Below are positions 25,870 through 34,301 of a DNA stretch of 64,000 nucleotides, one piece after another; position 1 is the stretch's first letter; the number at the start of each line of letters is the position of its first letter. The translations under genes were made by a program, and so were the position numbers. The notes under the pieces were generated by a model, which saw only the letters and a program-made list of their open reading frames with translations, searched no databases and was not told where the DNA came from. Source of the DNA: Haliscomenobacter sp. (GTDB taxonomy: Bacteria > Bacteroidota > Bacteroidia > Chitinophagales > Saprospiraceae); NCBI GenBank assembly GCA_016713275.1, contig JADJPL010000011.1:172892-236891 (forward strand), in the 5' to 3' direction.

Positions 25870-26613
25870 ATGCCCATGAAAAAATCAACCTTTCATTGGT
25901 ACGCCCGTAGAGCGCACCGCTATCTGGGCATTATCCTTGGCGTGCAGTTTCTGGCATGGACTGTGGGTGGGCTTTACTTTAGCTGGACGAACATCGAATC
26001 GATCCGGGGGGAACCGTTGCGCAAGGAAGCGCCTCTTCTCCATGGGGAGGGGCCATGGGCCTCGCTTTCGGAGGTTATTTCCGGAATTAAAAACCGCAAT
26101 TCCGTGGATGGGCTGGTCAGCGTTCAGTTGATCGAAATTCTGGACAAACCCTACTATCAAATCGTATTTCAATCCGATGGCAAAGAGCGGGTCCAGTTAG
26201 CAGATGGGCGTTCCGGGGCGCTCCGCCCGCCGCTTACCCGGAAGGAGGCCATTGCGTTAGCTCAAAGCCGGCTGGTGCGGCGGGCGGAGATTAAAGGGGT
26301 CGCTTACCTGACCCAAACGAGTGCTCACCATGAATACCGGGAAAAACCCTTACCTGCCTTTGCGGTACAATTTGGCGCTCCGGTCAATACGATGGTCTAC
26401 GTTTCTGCCGAATTGGGCACCGTGCAAAGCTTCCGCAGCACGTCCTGGCGTGTTTTTGACTTCCTGTGGATGATGCATACCATGGACTATCAAGGACGGG
26501 ACAATTTCAACAACTGGCTTTTAAGGATCTTTTCTCTTTTTGGACTGGTTACCATTTTTTCCGGATTTCTACTTTTTTGGATTAGTTCACGAAAATTAAA
26601 TCGCTTGAAATGA
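25870..26613 (+). CDS. PepSY-associated transmembrane protein
   Basis: A 247-aa protein with an N-terminal helix (YLGIILGVQFLAWTVGGLYFSW), a periplasmic region containing a PepSY-like repeat (LTRKEAIALAQSRLVRRAEIKGVAYL), and a C-terminal helix (WLLRIFSLFGLVTIFSGFLLFWI). Histidines near the helices (HWYARRAHRYLG and WMMHTMDY) fit a heme/iron-related PepSY_TM protein of the kind found with ferric reductases. ATG 25870 or 25876 could be the start. Only 23 bp after fic, so co-transcription is possible, though no functional link is evident. Confidence 0.8.
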   Translation: MPMKKSTFHWYARRAHRYLGIILGVQFLAWTVGGLYFSWTNIESIRGEPLRKEAPLLHGEGPWASLSEVISGIKNRNSVDGLVSVQLIEILDKPYYQIVFQSDGKERVQLADGRSGALRPPLTRKEAIALAQSRLVRRAEIKGVAYLTQTSAHHEYREKPLPAFAVQFGAPVNTMVYVSAELGTVQSFRSTSWRVFDFLWMMHTMDYQGRDNFNNWLLRIFSLFGLVTIFSGFLLFWISSRKLNRLK

Positions 26614-27045
26614 CGCAAATACGGAGGAACCCCGGACCACGTCGAGTTTCGGTACAGTAACGACCTTTGGGCGCTGGAGATAAAATAAAATCTTACCCTC
26701 TAATTTTGTAGTATTTTTTCCTAAACTATGATTTGGTGCAGTCCAGCTTCCGTTTTGCCCCCGGCCTCGGGGTATGTTCTTTTTTTGCTCGCCCAAAAAA
26801 AGAACCAAAAAAAGGGCGCTCCTTCGCCCTACCGCTCCGTGGCAAACGCCTTCGCTTTATGGGCTTCAACCGCTTTGAACGGCTACCCTTGCGTTTACTC
26901 CTTCATTCCGAGCGGTTGACCCCATAAGGCGATCCCGTTCTTCGAACGGGAACGGCGTTTCCCACGGGCTCCGGGCTGCGGAGGGCAATTCAGAGACAAG
27001 CCGTTAGTTATGACACTACAAGATTAGTTTCAAAGGGAGACACTA
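26614..27045. repeat. Gene-free interval carrying a structured dispersed-type element
   Basis: No real gene. The core (about 26730-26995) encodes, in two shifted frames, the peptides LLAQKKNQKKGAPSPYRSVA and FFARPKKEPKKGRSFALPLR. I associate this kind of orphan sequence with repeated intergenic elements in Bacteroidota genomes (recollection, not checked). It is strongly structured: AGGGCG-CTCCTT-CGCCCT, CCCGTTC-TTC-GAACGGG (26934-26950), and a long pairing of 26855-26874 with 26911-26929. It may be a small non-coding or non-autonomous element. Confidence 0.45.
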
Positions 27046-27046
27046 C

Positions 27047-27297
27047 ATTGCCTTTATTAGCACCCCCGCCCCCCGTCTCCCGTCCCCCATCAACCGTCCC
27101 CCATCAACCGTCCCCCGTCCCTCGTCCCCCGTCAACCGCCCCCGTCTCCCGTCCCCATCAACCGTCCCCGTCCCCGCCCCGTCCCCGTCAACCGTCAACC
27201 GTCTCCCGTCAACCGTCAACCGTCTCCCGTCTCCCGTCCTCCATCTCCCGTCTCCCGTCTCCCGTCTCCCGTCTCCCGTCTCCCGTCTCCCGTCTAT
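27047..27297. repeat. Intergenic degenerate tandem repeat, array 3
   Basis: About 250 bp made of CCCGTC, CGTCTCC, CGTCAACC and CGTCCCC words; the last 60 bp are a near-perfect CGTCTCC 7-mer run. It ends 34 bp before the S1/P1 nuclease start. It shares the CCGTCTCCCGTC word with array 4 at 42.1 kb but not with arrays 1 and 2. Non-coding. Confidence 0.85.
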
Positions 27298-27331
27298 TTT
27301 TTTTCTTATTTTGCCCTCCAAAAGCGCCCAA

Positions 27332-28240
27332 ATGAAAAAGCTGTTCCTTTTAACCATTATCTTGATTTCGTCCCTGCGTTTACAGGCCTGGTGGGACCCC
27401 GGCCACATGGTCACTGCGATGATCGCCTATGCCAACCTCACCGAGCCTGCCCGGAAGCGGGTCGATGAGCTGACTAAAGTACTCCAGCGGGATTACCCCT
27501 ACGTCAACCACTTTATCACCACCGGCCCCTGGCCCGACGACCTCAAAGCGGAAGGCGTCCGGGCTTATGATACCTGGCACTACACCAACCTCCCGTCCAA
27601 CCCCGACGGGGTAGCGCTTCCTCCTCAACCCGAGGTGGATATTATCTGGGCCATTGGGGAGTGCCAATATATCTTGCGGAACAACCGGCCCAGGGAAATC
27701 GAAAAAGCCCGTTTCCTGGGATTCCTCGTGCATTTCGTCAGCGACCTGCACCAGCCGTTGCACAGCACCTCCGTTTTTACCCACGACCAGCCCGGCGGAA
27801 ACCGGGGAGGCAATGGGTTTGCGCTCAAAGATTCCACCTGGAACAACCTCCATGCTTTATGGGACGACGGTTGCGGGTACCTGAGTGCCTATAACGACAT
27901 CCGCCCCTACGGCAAACCCAAAAACCCGCTCACCGAGGATCAGATCGGCCGTGTCCGCAATCTGGCTAACCAACTCATGAACGAATTTCCTGAATCCAGC
28001 TTTCCCAACGCCTCTACCCTGGATCCCGATTTTTGGGCCCTGGAAAGCCATAAACTCGCCATGAAACATGGCTACCGCGGGGTAAAAGGCAAAGACAACC
28101 GTGGAAGAGACCTCTACCTCATGCCTGGCGACGCACTAACCGATGGATACCTTCAGCAAGGTCAGGAAGTCGTGCGCCGGCAACTGGCGCTGAGCGGGTA
28201 CCGTCTGGCAAGGATGTTGAATGAAGTGTTCGGCAAATAA
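27332..28240 (+). CDS. S1/P1-type zinc nuclease, secreted
   Basis: A 302-aa extracellular or periplasmic single-strand nuclease/phosphodiesterase. The signal peptide (MKKLFLLTIILISSLRLQA) is cut before WWDPGH, so the mature N-terminus is a Trp, whose backbone amine is a zinc ligand in this family. Other ligand motifs are visible: HFVSDLHQPLHS, DSTWNNLHALWDDG and the early GHMVTAMIA histidine. Three-zinc clusters of this type cleave single-stranded DNA, RNA and 3'-nucleotides. ATG 27332 was chosen from the signal peptide. Nine bp before the GH20 gene, so both are likely co-transcribed. Confidence 0.92.
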   Translation: MKKLFLLTIILISSLRLQAWWDPGHMVTAMIAYANLTEPARKRVDELTKVLQRDYPYVNHFITTGPWPDDLKAEGVRAYDTWHYTNLPSNPDGVALPPQPEVDIIWAIGECQYILRNNRPREIEKARFLGFLVHFVSDLHQPLHSTSVFTHDQPGGNRGGNGFALKDSTWNNLHALWDDGCGYLSAYNDIRPYGKPKNPLTEDQIGRVRNLANQLMNEFPESSFPNASTLDPDFWALESHKLAMKHGYRGVKGKDNRGRDLYLMPGDALTDGYLQQGQEVVRRQLALSGYRLARMLNEVFGK

Positions 28241-28249
28241 GCAGCCAAC

Positions 28250-30505
28250 ATGTTTCCAATGAACCCCTTGGCCGGTATACTACTCTTGTCCCTGGTAGCC
28301 ACTCAAGCGTTAATTGCTCAGGACGCAGCCACCCGAGGCGCCGATGCTTTGATCCCTAAACCGGTCAGCTGCATCAATAAAACCGGCGTCTTCGTCCTTG
28401 ACCCTGGTACGCCGGTGGCCGCACCGATAGCATTCCGGGAAGCGGGGCAATTATTGGCGGAGCAATTGCGCCTGAGCGGGCAAAAAAAGCCGGGCAAAAA
28501 GCGGGGAAAAGCCATCGTTTTCGAACAAGCCAGCCCCCAGGATCACCTGCAGGCGGAAGGGTATAAGCTCCATATTACCCCAACCCGGATAACGCTAACG
28601 GCCCAGACTCTTCCGGGCGCCATGCACGCCGCCTTCACACTGATTCAGTTGCAGCGGTTGCAGCCCGACCTTTCGAAAATCCCCTGCGCCGAGATCACTG
28701 ATTATCCGCGTTTCCGCTACAGGGGCATGCACCTGGATGTGAGCCGCCACTTTTTCCCGGTGTCCTTTATCAAAAAATACATCGACCTGATGGCGATGTA
28801 CAAGTACAACACCTTCCATTGGCATCTGACCGACGGGCCCGGCTGGCGGTTGGAGATCAAACAGTATCCGCTCCTTAATCAGGTCGCCGCTTTTCGCACC
28901 CACAGCGACTGGAAAAGCTGGTGGAAAAGCGACAGGCGCTATTCCAATGCGGGCACGCCCAACGCCTATGGTGGGTTTTACACCCAGGAAGAAGCCCGCG
29001 AGATCGTGGCCTATGCTGCGCGGAGAGGTATTACCGTCATTCCGGAGATAGAGATGCCGGGCCACTCGGAGGAAGTGCTGGCTGTTTACCCGGAGCTCTC
29101 CTGTTCGGGTCAGCCCTATAAAAACGGGGAGTTTTGCATCGGCAACGATGCTACCGTCACCTTCCTCCAGAACGTGCTCAGCGAGGTTATCGACATTTTC
29201 CCCTCCACCTATATCCATGTTGGCGGCGACGAAGCCGGCACAAAAGCCTGGGCTCAATGCGATAAGTGCCAACTTCGGAAAAAACAAGAAGGCCTGCATA
29301 CAGAGCACGAGCTCCAGGCCTATCTGATCAAGCGCATGGAGCATTTCCTGAAATCCCGGGGTCGTAAACTCCTGGGCTGGGACGAAATCCTGGAGGGAGG
29401 CTTGCCGCCCGATGCCACCGTCATGAGTTGGAGGGGTGAAAAAGGCGGCATTGAAGCTGCCCGCCAAGGCCACGACGTAGTAATGACCCCAGGCGAAACC
29501 TATCTCGACGCCTATCAAAGCGATCCTACTACTCAACCCGAAGCCATCGGCGGCTTCCTGCCACTGCAACGGGTATATAACTACGAACCCATCCCGGCAG
29601 CGCTGAATGCTGAACAAGCCAAACACATTCTCGGCGTTCAGGCCAATCTCTGGACGGAGTACATGCCCACCACTTATCAGGTAGAATACATGGCCTACCC
29701 ACGCGCCATCGCGCTCGCGGAAGTGGCCTGGACCCAACCGGACAAGCGGCAGTTCGACGACTTCCACCGGCGCCTGCAGGCGCATTACCTCCTCCTTCAG
29801 CGGCAAGCGGTGAACTACTATAGGCCCTCTACCTTTCTGGCCGTCTATGCGCAACCAGACTATGCGCGGCAGGTGAACCTGGTCAGCTTTACGAGCGAGC
29901 AATTCCAGCCGGAAATCCGCTATACCACAGACGGCAGCGCACCAACTGCGGCTTCCAGCTTGTACAACAGCCCATTCCCGGTCTCAGGCCAAACCGAAAT
30001 TCGGGCGGCTATTTTCAAAAACGGCCAGCCCCAGGGCAGCCTCACAGCGTATACGGCCAATTACCACAAAGCCATCGGCAAAAAGGTCCAATACAACCAG
30101 CGCTGGAGCGATTCGTATCCCGCCCAGCAAGAAGCTACCCTCACCAACGGCGTCCGGGGCTCCATCACCTATTCCGACAAGCAGTGGCTCGGCTATCTGA
30201 AGGACTTTGACGTGACTATCGACATGGAAAGCCTGCAGCCCATTGCCAGCGTTGCCGTCCAGTTTATGCACCAGCCCGGACCGGGAGTGTTCCTACCGTC
30301 TTACGTGGAGGTACAATTTTCTGAAGACGGCGTCCACTTCACCCCCTTCCCCAGAATGACCCACGATGTCTCGTCCGACAATCCCAAGCTGCTCTTCAAA
30401 ACATTTGCGCTCGATTCCCGAAATGTGGCGGCCCGGTATATCCGGGTTATTGCACCCAATGTAATGGGAGGATTTATGTTTGTGGATGAGATTGTGGTCT
30501 ATTAA
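28250..30505 (+). CDS. GH20 beta-N-acetylhexosaminidase, secreted
   Basis: A 751-aa exo-hexosaminidase releasing N-acetylglucosamine/galactosamine from chitin fragments or glycans. Domains: signal peptide (1-24), GH20b N-terminal domain (~30-150), and a TIM barrel (~150-490). The barrel carries RGMHLDVSRHFFP, NTFHWHLTDGPGWRLEIK and the catalytic pair in HVGGDEAGTKAW. A chitobiase C-terminal strand domain follows (~530-600, FQPEIRYTTDGSAPT), then an F5/8 type C-like carbohydrate-binding domain at the end. Substrate-assisted catalysis through the Asp-Glu pair is expected. Same operon as the S1/P1 nuclease. Confidence 0.94.
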   Translation: MFPMNPLAGILLLSLVATQALIAQDAATRGADALIPKPVSCINKTGVFVLDPGTPVAAPIAFREAGQLLAEQLRLSGQKKPGKKRGKAIVFEQASPQDHLQAEGYKLHITPTRITLTAQTLPGAMHAAFTLIQLQRLQPDLSKIPCAEITDYPRFRYRGMHLDVSRHFFPVSFIKKYIDLMAMYKYNTFHWHLTDGPGWRLEIKQYPLLNQVAAFRTHSDWKSWWKSDRRYSNAGTPNAYGGFYTQEEAREIVAYAARRGITVIPEIEMPGHSEEVLAVYPELSCSGQPYKNGEFCIGNDATVTFLQNVLSEVIDIFPSTYIHVGGDEAGTKAWAQCDKCQLRKKQEGLHTEHELQAYLIKRMEHFLKSRGRKLLGWDEILEGGLPPDATVMSWRGEKGGIEAARQGHDVVMTPGETYLDAYQSDPTTQPEAIGGFLPLQRVYNYEPIPAALNAEQAKHILGVQANLWTEYMPTTYQVEYMAYPRAIALAEVAWTQPDKRQFDDFHRRLQAHYLLLQRQAVNYYRPSTFLAVYAQPDYARQVNLVSFTSEQFQPEIRYTTDGSAPTAASSLYNSPFPVSGQTEIRAAIFKNGQPQGSLTAYTANYHKAIGKKVQYNQRWSDSYPAQQEATLTNGVRGSITYSDKQWLGYLKDFDVTIDMESLQPIASVAVQFMHQPGPGVFLPSYVEVQFSEDGVHFTPFPRMTHDVSSDNPKLLFKTFALDSRNVAARYIRVIAPNVMGGFMFVDEIVVY

Positions 30506-30586
30506 GCTACGCTACCCAGCCGCTCGTCTACTTTTCGTCTGACTTCCGGATACTTCCTTATTTTTACTTGAAATAAAACCATCACT

Positions 30587-33500
30587 ATGACAAAAAAATT
30601 GGCACTCATTTGGCTTTGTGGGCTGTTGCCGTTCCTCTTGAGCGGGCAACCTATTGACACCAAATGGTTCAAAGGTATTGAACCGCGCAACATCGGCCCG
30701 GCGGGCATGAGCGGCCGGGTAACGGCCATCGACGTCGACCTGAGCAATCCGGACATTATTTATGCCGGAACGGCCTCTGGCGGCGTTTGGAAATCGGCCT
30801 CCGGAGGGATCAACTGGCAGCCCATCTTCGACGACCAGCCGGTTCAGTCGATCGGCGCAATCGCGATCAACCAGGCCAATCCCAGCGATATCTGGGTGGG
30901 CACCGGCGAAGGCAACCCACGCAACTCCCTGAATACCGGAGAAGGAATCTACCGCTCCCTCGACGGAGGTAAGACCTGGAAATGCATGGGATTGAAAGAA
31001 ACCAAAACCATTCACCGGATTATCGTCAGCCGTGAAAACTCCGACGTTGTCTATGTGGGCGCTCAGGGTTCCCCGTTTGGGCCCAACTCCGAGCGCGGCG
31101 TGTTCCGCACCAAAGACGGCGGTAAAACCTGGGAAAAGATCCTGTTTACCAACGACCGCGCCGGATGCGCCGATCTAGTTGCTGATCCCTCTAACCCCAG
31201 GAAACTGATTGCCGCGCTGTGGGAATACGGCCGCCAACCCTGGCGATTTACATCTGGAGGACCTGGATCGGGGATCTACGTTACCCACGACGGCGGCGAT
31301 ACCTGGGAAAAACGCACCGAAAAGGATGGGCTTCCCGCCGGAGATTTAGGCCGGACCGGTCTGGCGATCGCCCGCTCCAAACCCAACATCGTCTACGCGC
31401 TGGTAGAAGCCAAAGAGAATGGGCTCTACCGCTCTACCGACGGGGGATTTAAATGGACCCAGGTGTCCAAAGGCGATGCCGTGAGTAACCGCCCGTTTTA
31501 TTACCATGAAATATATGTAGACCCCAAAAACGAGAACCGGATATATAACCTGTTTTCCCTGGTGACCAAGAGCGAAGACGGCGGCAAAACCTTTGAGACC
31601 CTGCTGCCCTATTCCGGCGTTCACCCCGACCACCACGCCTGGTGGATTCACCCGGATGATCCTAATTACCTCATCGATGGCAACGACGGCGGGTTAAATA
31701 TCTCCCGGGATGGCGGAATCAACTGGGTATTTGCGGACAACATCCCGGTTGGGCAGTTCTACCACGTCAATTTCGACATGGACATCCCTTACAATGTGGG
31801 TGGAGGCTTGCAGGACAACGGCTCTTTCGTCGGCCCCAGCAACGTGTGGCAGGCAGGCGGTATCCGCAACAGCCATTGGCAGGAAGTCTATTTTGGCGAC
31901 GGCTTCGACGTGGCGTTCCGCCCCGACAACAACCGCTATGTGTATGCCATGTCTCAGGGAGGTAACGTCGGCTACGTCGACCGGGAGACCGGCAAAACGA
32001 CCTTCGTCAAACCGACCCATCCGGAAGGGAAAGAGCTCCGCTTCAACTGGAACGCCGCCTTCTGCCAGGATCCCTTCCATGCCTGCGGTATTTATTACGG
32101 AAGCCAGTTTGTGCACTACAGCAAGGATTGCGGTCAAACCTGGGAGATCATTTCCCCAGACCTGACGACCAACGACACCGTTCGCCAACGCAAGGATACC
32201 GGAGGGCTGACCTACGACGTTACCTCTGCCGAAAACAACACAACGATCATTGCCATCGCCCCCAGCCCGGCAGACGCCAATGTCATCTGGGTAGGTACCG
32301 ACGACGGCAACCTCCAGCTGACCCGCGACCGGGGCAAAACCTGGACCAACCTTCTCAGCCGCCTGCCGGGCGTCAAGCCGGGAAGCTGGATTCCCTTCAT
32401 CGAGGTATCTCAGAAAAATCCCGGGGAAGCGTTTGTGGTGGTGAACGACTACCGCCGCAATGACTTCCGCCCTATGGTGTTCCACACTGCTGATTTTGGC
32501 CAGACGTTCCGGCAAATTGCCGATGAGAAAAAAGTACAGGGCCATGCGCTTTCCATAACCCAGGACCCCGAAGTGCCCAAACACCTTTGGCTGGGCACGG
32601 ATTATGGCCTCTATTTCAGCATCGACGGTGGGGAGAATTGGAACAAGTGGATGAACGGCTATCCTTCCGTTCCGACCAGCGATTTGAAAATCCACCCCCG
32701 CGACCAGGACCTGGTGATCGCCACGTTCGGCCGCGCGCTTTGGATTTTTGACGATATCCGCCCGTTCCGGGAAATCGCCCGCACCGAAGGCAAGGTACTG
32801 GACCAGCCGTTGAAAGTATTCCCTGCTCCGGACGCATACCTCGCCTCCTACAAGTCGTATCAGGGGTATCACTTCCCTGCCATGGCTCAGTTTGAAGGGG
32901 AGACCAAAAATGCGGAGGCGATTCTTACCGTCTGGAATAAACCGGATTCGTATGGGGCGATGACAGCAAAAGCTGTTACGCCTCCTGCTCCCCCTGCTGC
33001 CGTCAAAGGCAAGAAAGCGGCCCCCGCGCCTCCGCCCGCTCCGGAGCCCGAGAAGAAAGCGGCGCCGGCCAAACGCCCTGAGCGTGCCAAGGTAGCTGTT
33101 TTGGCCATGAATGGCGATACGGTGCGCACCTTCAGCACCCGCCTGGATACAGGCTTGGTGCGCATATATTGGGGGTTGGAGCGCAACGGCGTTGCAGGCC
33201 CCTCGCGCCAGGAGCGCCGCCCGGATGCCGACCCTCCCGGCGGACCTTCCGTGTTGCCGGGGATGTATAAGGTCGTGGTGGTTTATGGACAGCATAAAGA
33301 CTCCACCATGGTGACCGTCAAAGCAGACCCCCGATTGAACGTGTCTATCGCCGATCTGCAGGCCAGGGAGGCGGTGTACAAAGAGATGGAACGCATTTCT
33401 AAAGTAGCCGCTGCCGGTATCGATCGCTTGCGCGAAGCCAGCAATACCATCAAGCGCGTGGATGCGGCGATGGGCTCCGCCCCGGACAGTACCAAGCAGC

Positions 33501-33826
33501 AGATCGCCAAGCTGGGCAAAGCCGTTCAGGATACGATCGCAGGGCTGGAAAAAATGGTTTGGGGCGAGGGCGGCGCCAAAATGGCCCCTTATCCAGGCGA
33601 AGTACTTTCCCGGTCGCTTAACGCCCCGAATCAGTACCTCCGCTCGCTCGATGGCCCGGCCAATCAAGCGGTGACCCGAACGATGGAAAAAGCCCGAACC
33701 CATACCGCCCAGGTCCTGGAAAAAATCAACGCCTTCTTCGATACCGATTTTGCTGAATACCAGAAAAAAGTGGAAGCGGTTCAGTTCTCCCTGTTCAAAA
33801 AGACCGATCCGGTGAAAATGAATTGA
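30587..33826 (+). CDS. Large secreted Asp-box beta-propeller protein 2
   Basis: A 1079-aa exported protein, closely similar over almost its whole length to the one at 11.2 kb (shared IGPAGMSGRVTAIDVDLSNP-type opening, the same series of Asp boxes, the same DYRRND and HPRDQDL segments). The signal peptide ends LLSGQ. The main differences are a different low-complexity linker: Ala/Pro/Lys-rich here (around residues 800-835, APAPPPAPEPEKK), Gly/Pro-rich in the paralogue. The C-terminal helices end KKTDPVKMN. No sorting domain. The pair probably arose by duplication, with the linker evolving freely. Function unknown. Confidence 0.88.
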   Translation: MTKKLALIWLCGLLPFLLSGQPIDTKWFKGIEPRNIGPAGMSGRVTAIDVDLSNPDIIYAGTASGGVWKSASGGINWQPIFDDQPVQSIGAIAINQANPSDIWVGTGEGNPRNSLNTGEGIYRSLDGGKTWKCMGLKETKTIHRIIVSRENSDVVYVGAQGSPFGPNSERGVFRTKDGGKTWEKILFTNDRAGCADLVADPSNPRKLIAALWEYGRQPWRFTSGGPGSGIYVTHDGGDTWEKRTEKDGLPAGDLGRTGLAIARSKPNIVYALVEAKENGLYRSTDGGFKWTQVSKGDAVSNRPFYYHEIYVDPKNENRIYNLFSLVTKSEDGGKTFETLLPYSGVHPDHHAWWIHPDDPNYLIDGNDGGLNISRDGGINWVFADNIPVGQFYHVNFDMDIPYNVGGGLQDNGSFVGPSNVWQAGGIRNSHWQEVYFGDGFDVAFRPDNNRYVYAMSQGGNVGYVDRETGKTTFVKPTHPEGKELRFNWNAAFCQDPFHACGIYYGSQFVHYSKDCGQTWEIISPDLTTNDTVRQRKDTGGLTYDVTSAENNTTIIAIAPSPADANVIWVGTDDGNLQLTRDRGKTWTNLLSRLPGVKPGSWIPFIEVSQKNPGEAFVVVNDYRRNDFRPMVFHTADFGQTFRQIADEKKVQGHALSITQDPEVPKHLWLGTDYGLYFSIDGGENWNKWMNGYPSVPTSDLKIHPRDQDLVIATFGRALWIFDDIRPFREIARTEGKVLDQPLKVFPAPDAYLASYKSYQGYHFPAMAQFEGETKNAEAILTVWNKPDSYGAMTAKAVTPPAPPAAVKGKKAAPAPPPAPEPEKKAAPAKRPERAKVAVLAMNGDTVRTFSTRLDTGLVRIYWGLERNGVAGPSRQERRPDADPPGGPSVLPGMYKVVVVYGQHKDSTMVTVKADPRLNVSIADLQAREAVYKEMERISKVAAAGIDRLREASNTIKRVDAAMGSAPDSTKQQIAKLGKAVQDTIAGLEKMVWGEGGAKMAPYPGEVLSRSLNAPNQYLRSLDGPANQAVTRTMEKARTHTAQVLEKINAFFDTDFAEYQKKVEAVQFSLFKKTDPVKMN

Positions 33827-33876
33827 CCGCCCTGGGGTGGTTGCTTTTCAATGGGAAAGCGGCACATTTAAACTAC

Positions 33877-33923
33877 CTGAAGAGGCTATGGGAAAGCGCG
33901 CGCGCTTCTTGTAGCCTCTTCAG
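33877..33923 (+). terminator. Hairpin downstream of Asp-box protein 2
   Basis: CTGAAGAGGCTA (33877-33888) pairs perfectly with TAGCCTCTTCAG (33912-33923), with an inner GC-rich stem AAGCGCG/CGCGCTT. It stands 50 bp after the stop codon and only a short T stretch follows. The rest of 33827-34050 has no gene. Confidence 0.7.
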
Positions 33924-34050
33924 TTTATGCATCTCCACAACCTTTTCGAAGCCAGAGTGAATTTTTTTCTGGGATAATTCCCTGGACCCCCAAAACAGGT
34001 TGGGTAATTTCCCCGGGATTTTTTAACAAAATATGACCAAATTGTCCCTC

Positions 34051-34296
34051 GTAGAGACAGGGCATGCCCTGTCTAAAAAAGAGCAGGGATATCCTGTCTA
34101 AAAAAGAGCAGGGATATCCTGTCTAAAAAAGAGCAGGGATAAAAAAGAGCAGGGATATCCTGTCTAAAAAAGAGCAGGCATGCCCTGTCTAAAAAAGAGC
34201 AGGGATATCCTGTCTAAAAAAGAGCAGGGATATCCTGTCTAAAAAAGAGCAGGGATATCCTGTCTAAAAGGGCAGGGATATCTCGTCTAAAAGGGC
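34051..34296. repeat. REP-like array: about ten ~25-bp palindromic units
   Basis: The first unit is GTAGAGACAGGGCATGCCCT followed by GTCT. Nine more units of the form GAGCAGGGATATCCTGTCTA plus an A run follow. Unit 4 is truncated and unit 6 reverts to the CATG centre. The last unit is degraded (GGGCAGGGATATCTCGTCTA). Each unit is a small palindrome. The array ends 6 bp before the transposase ATG, as expected for REP sequences next to their REP-associated transposase. Confidence 0.9.
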
Positions 34297-34301
34297 TAAC
34301 A

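Noticed and set aside
26728..26927. Two 63-64 aa ORFs with KKEPKKG/KKNQKKG phrases
   Set aside because: Two frames code equally well and the region is highly structured, so a dispersed non-coding element is preferred.
27043..27414. ORFs over array 3 (GDGRRETGDGRR-like)
   Set aside because: Pure repeat translation; also overlap the S1/P1 nuclease start.
34051..34296. CRISPR array
   Set aside because: Units are contiguous palindromes of ~25 bp without unique spacers, and no cas gene is present.
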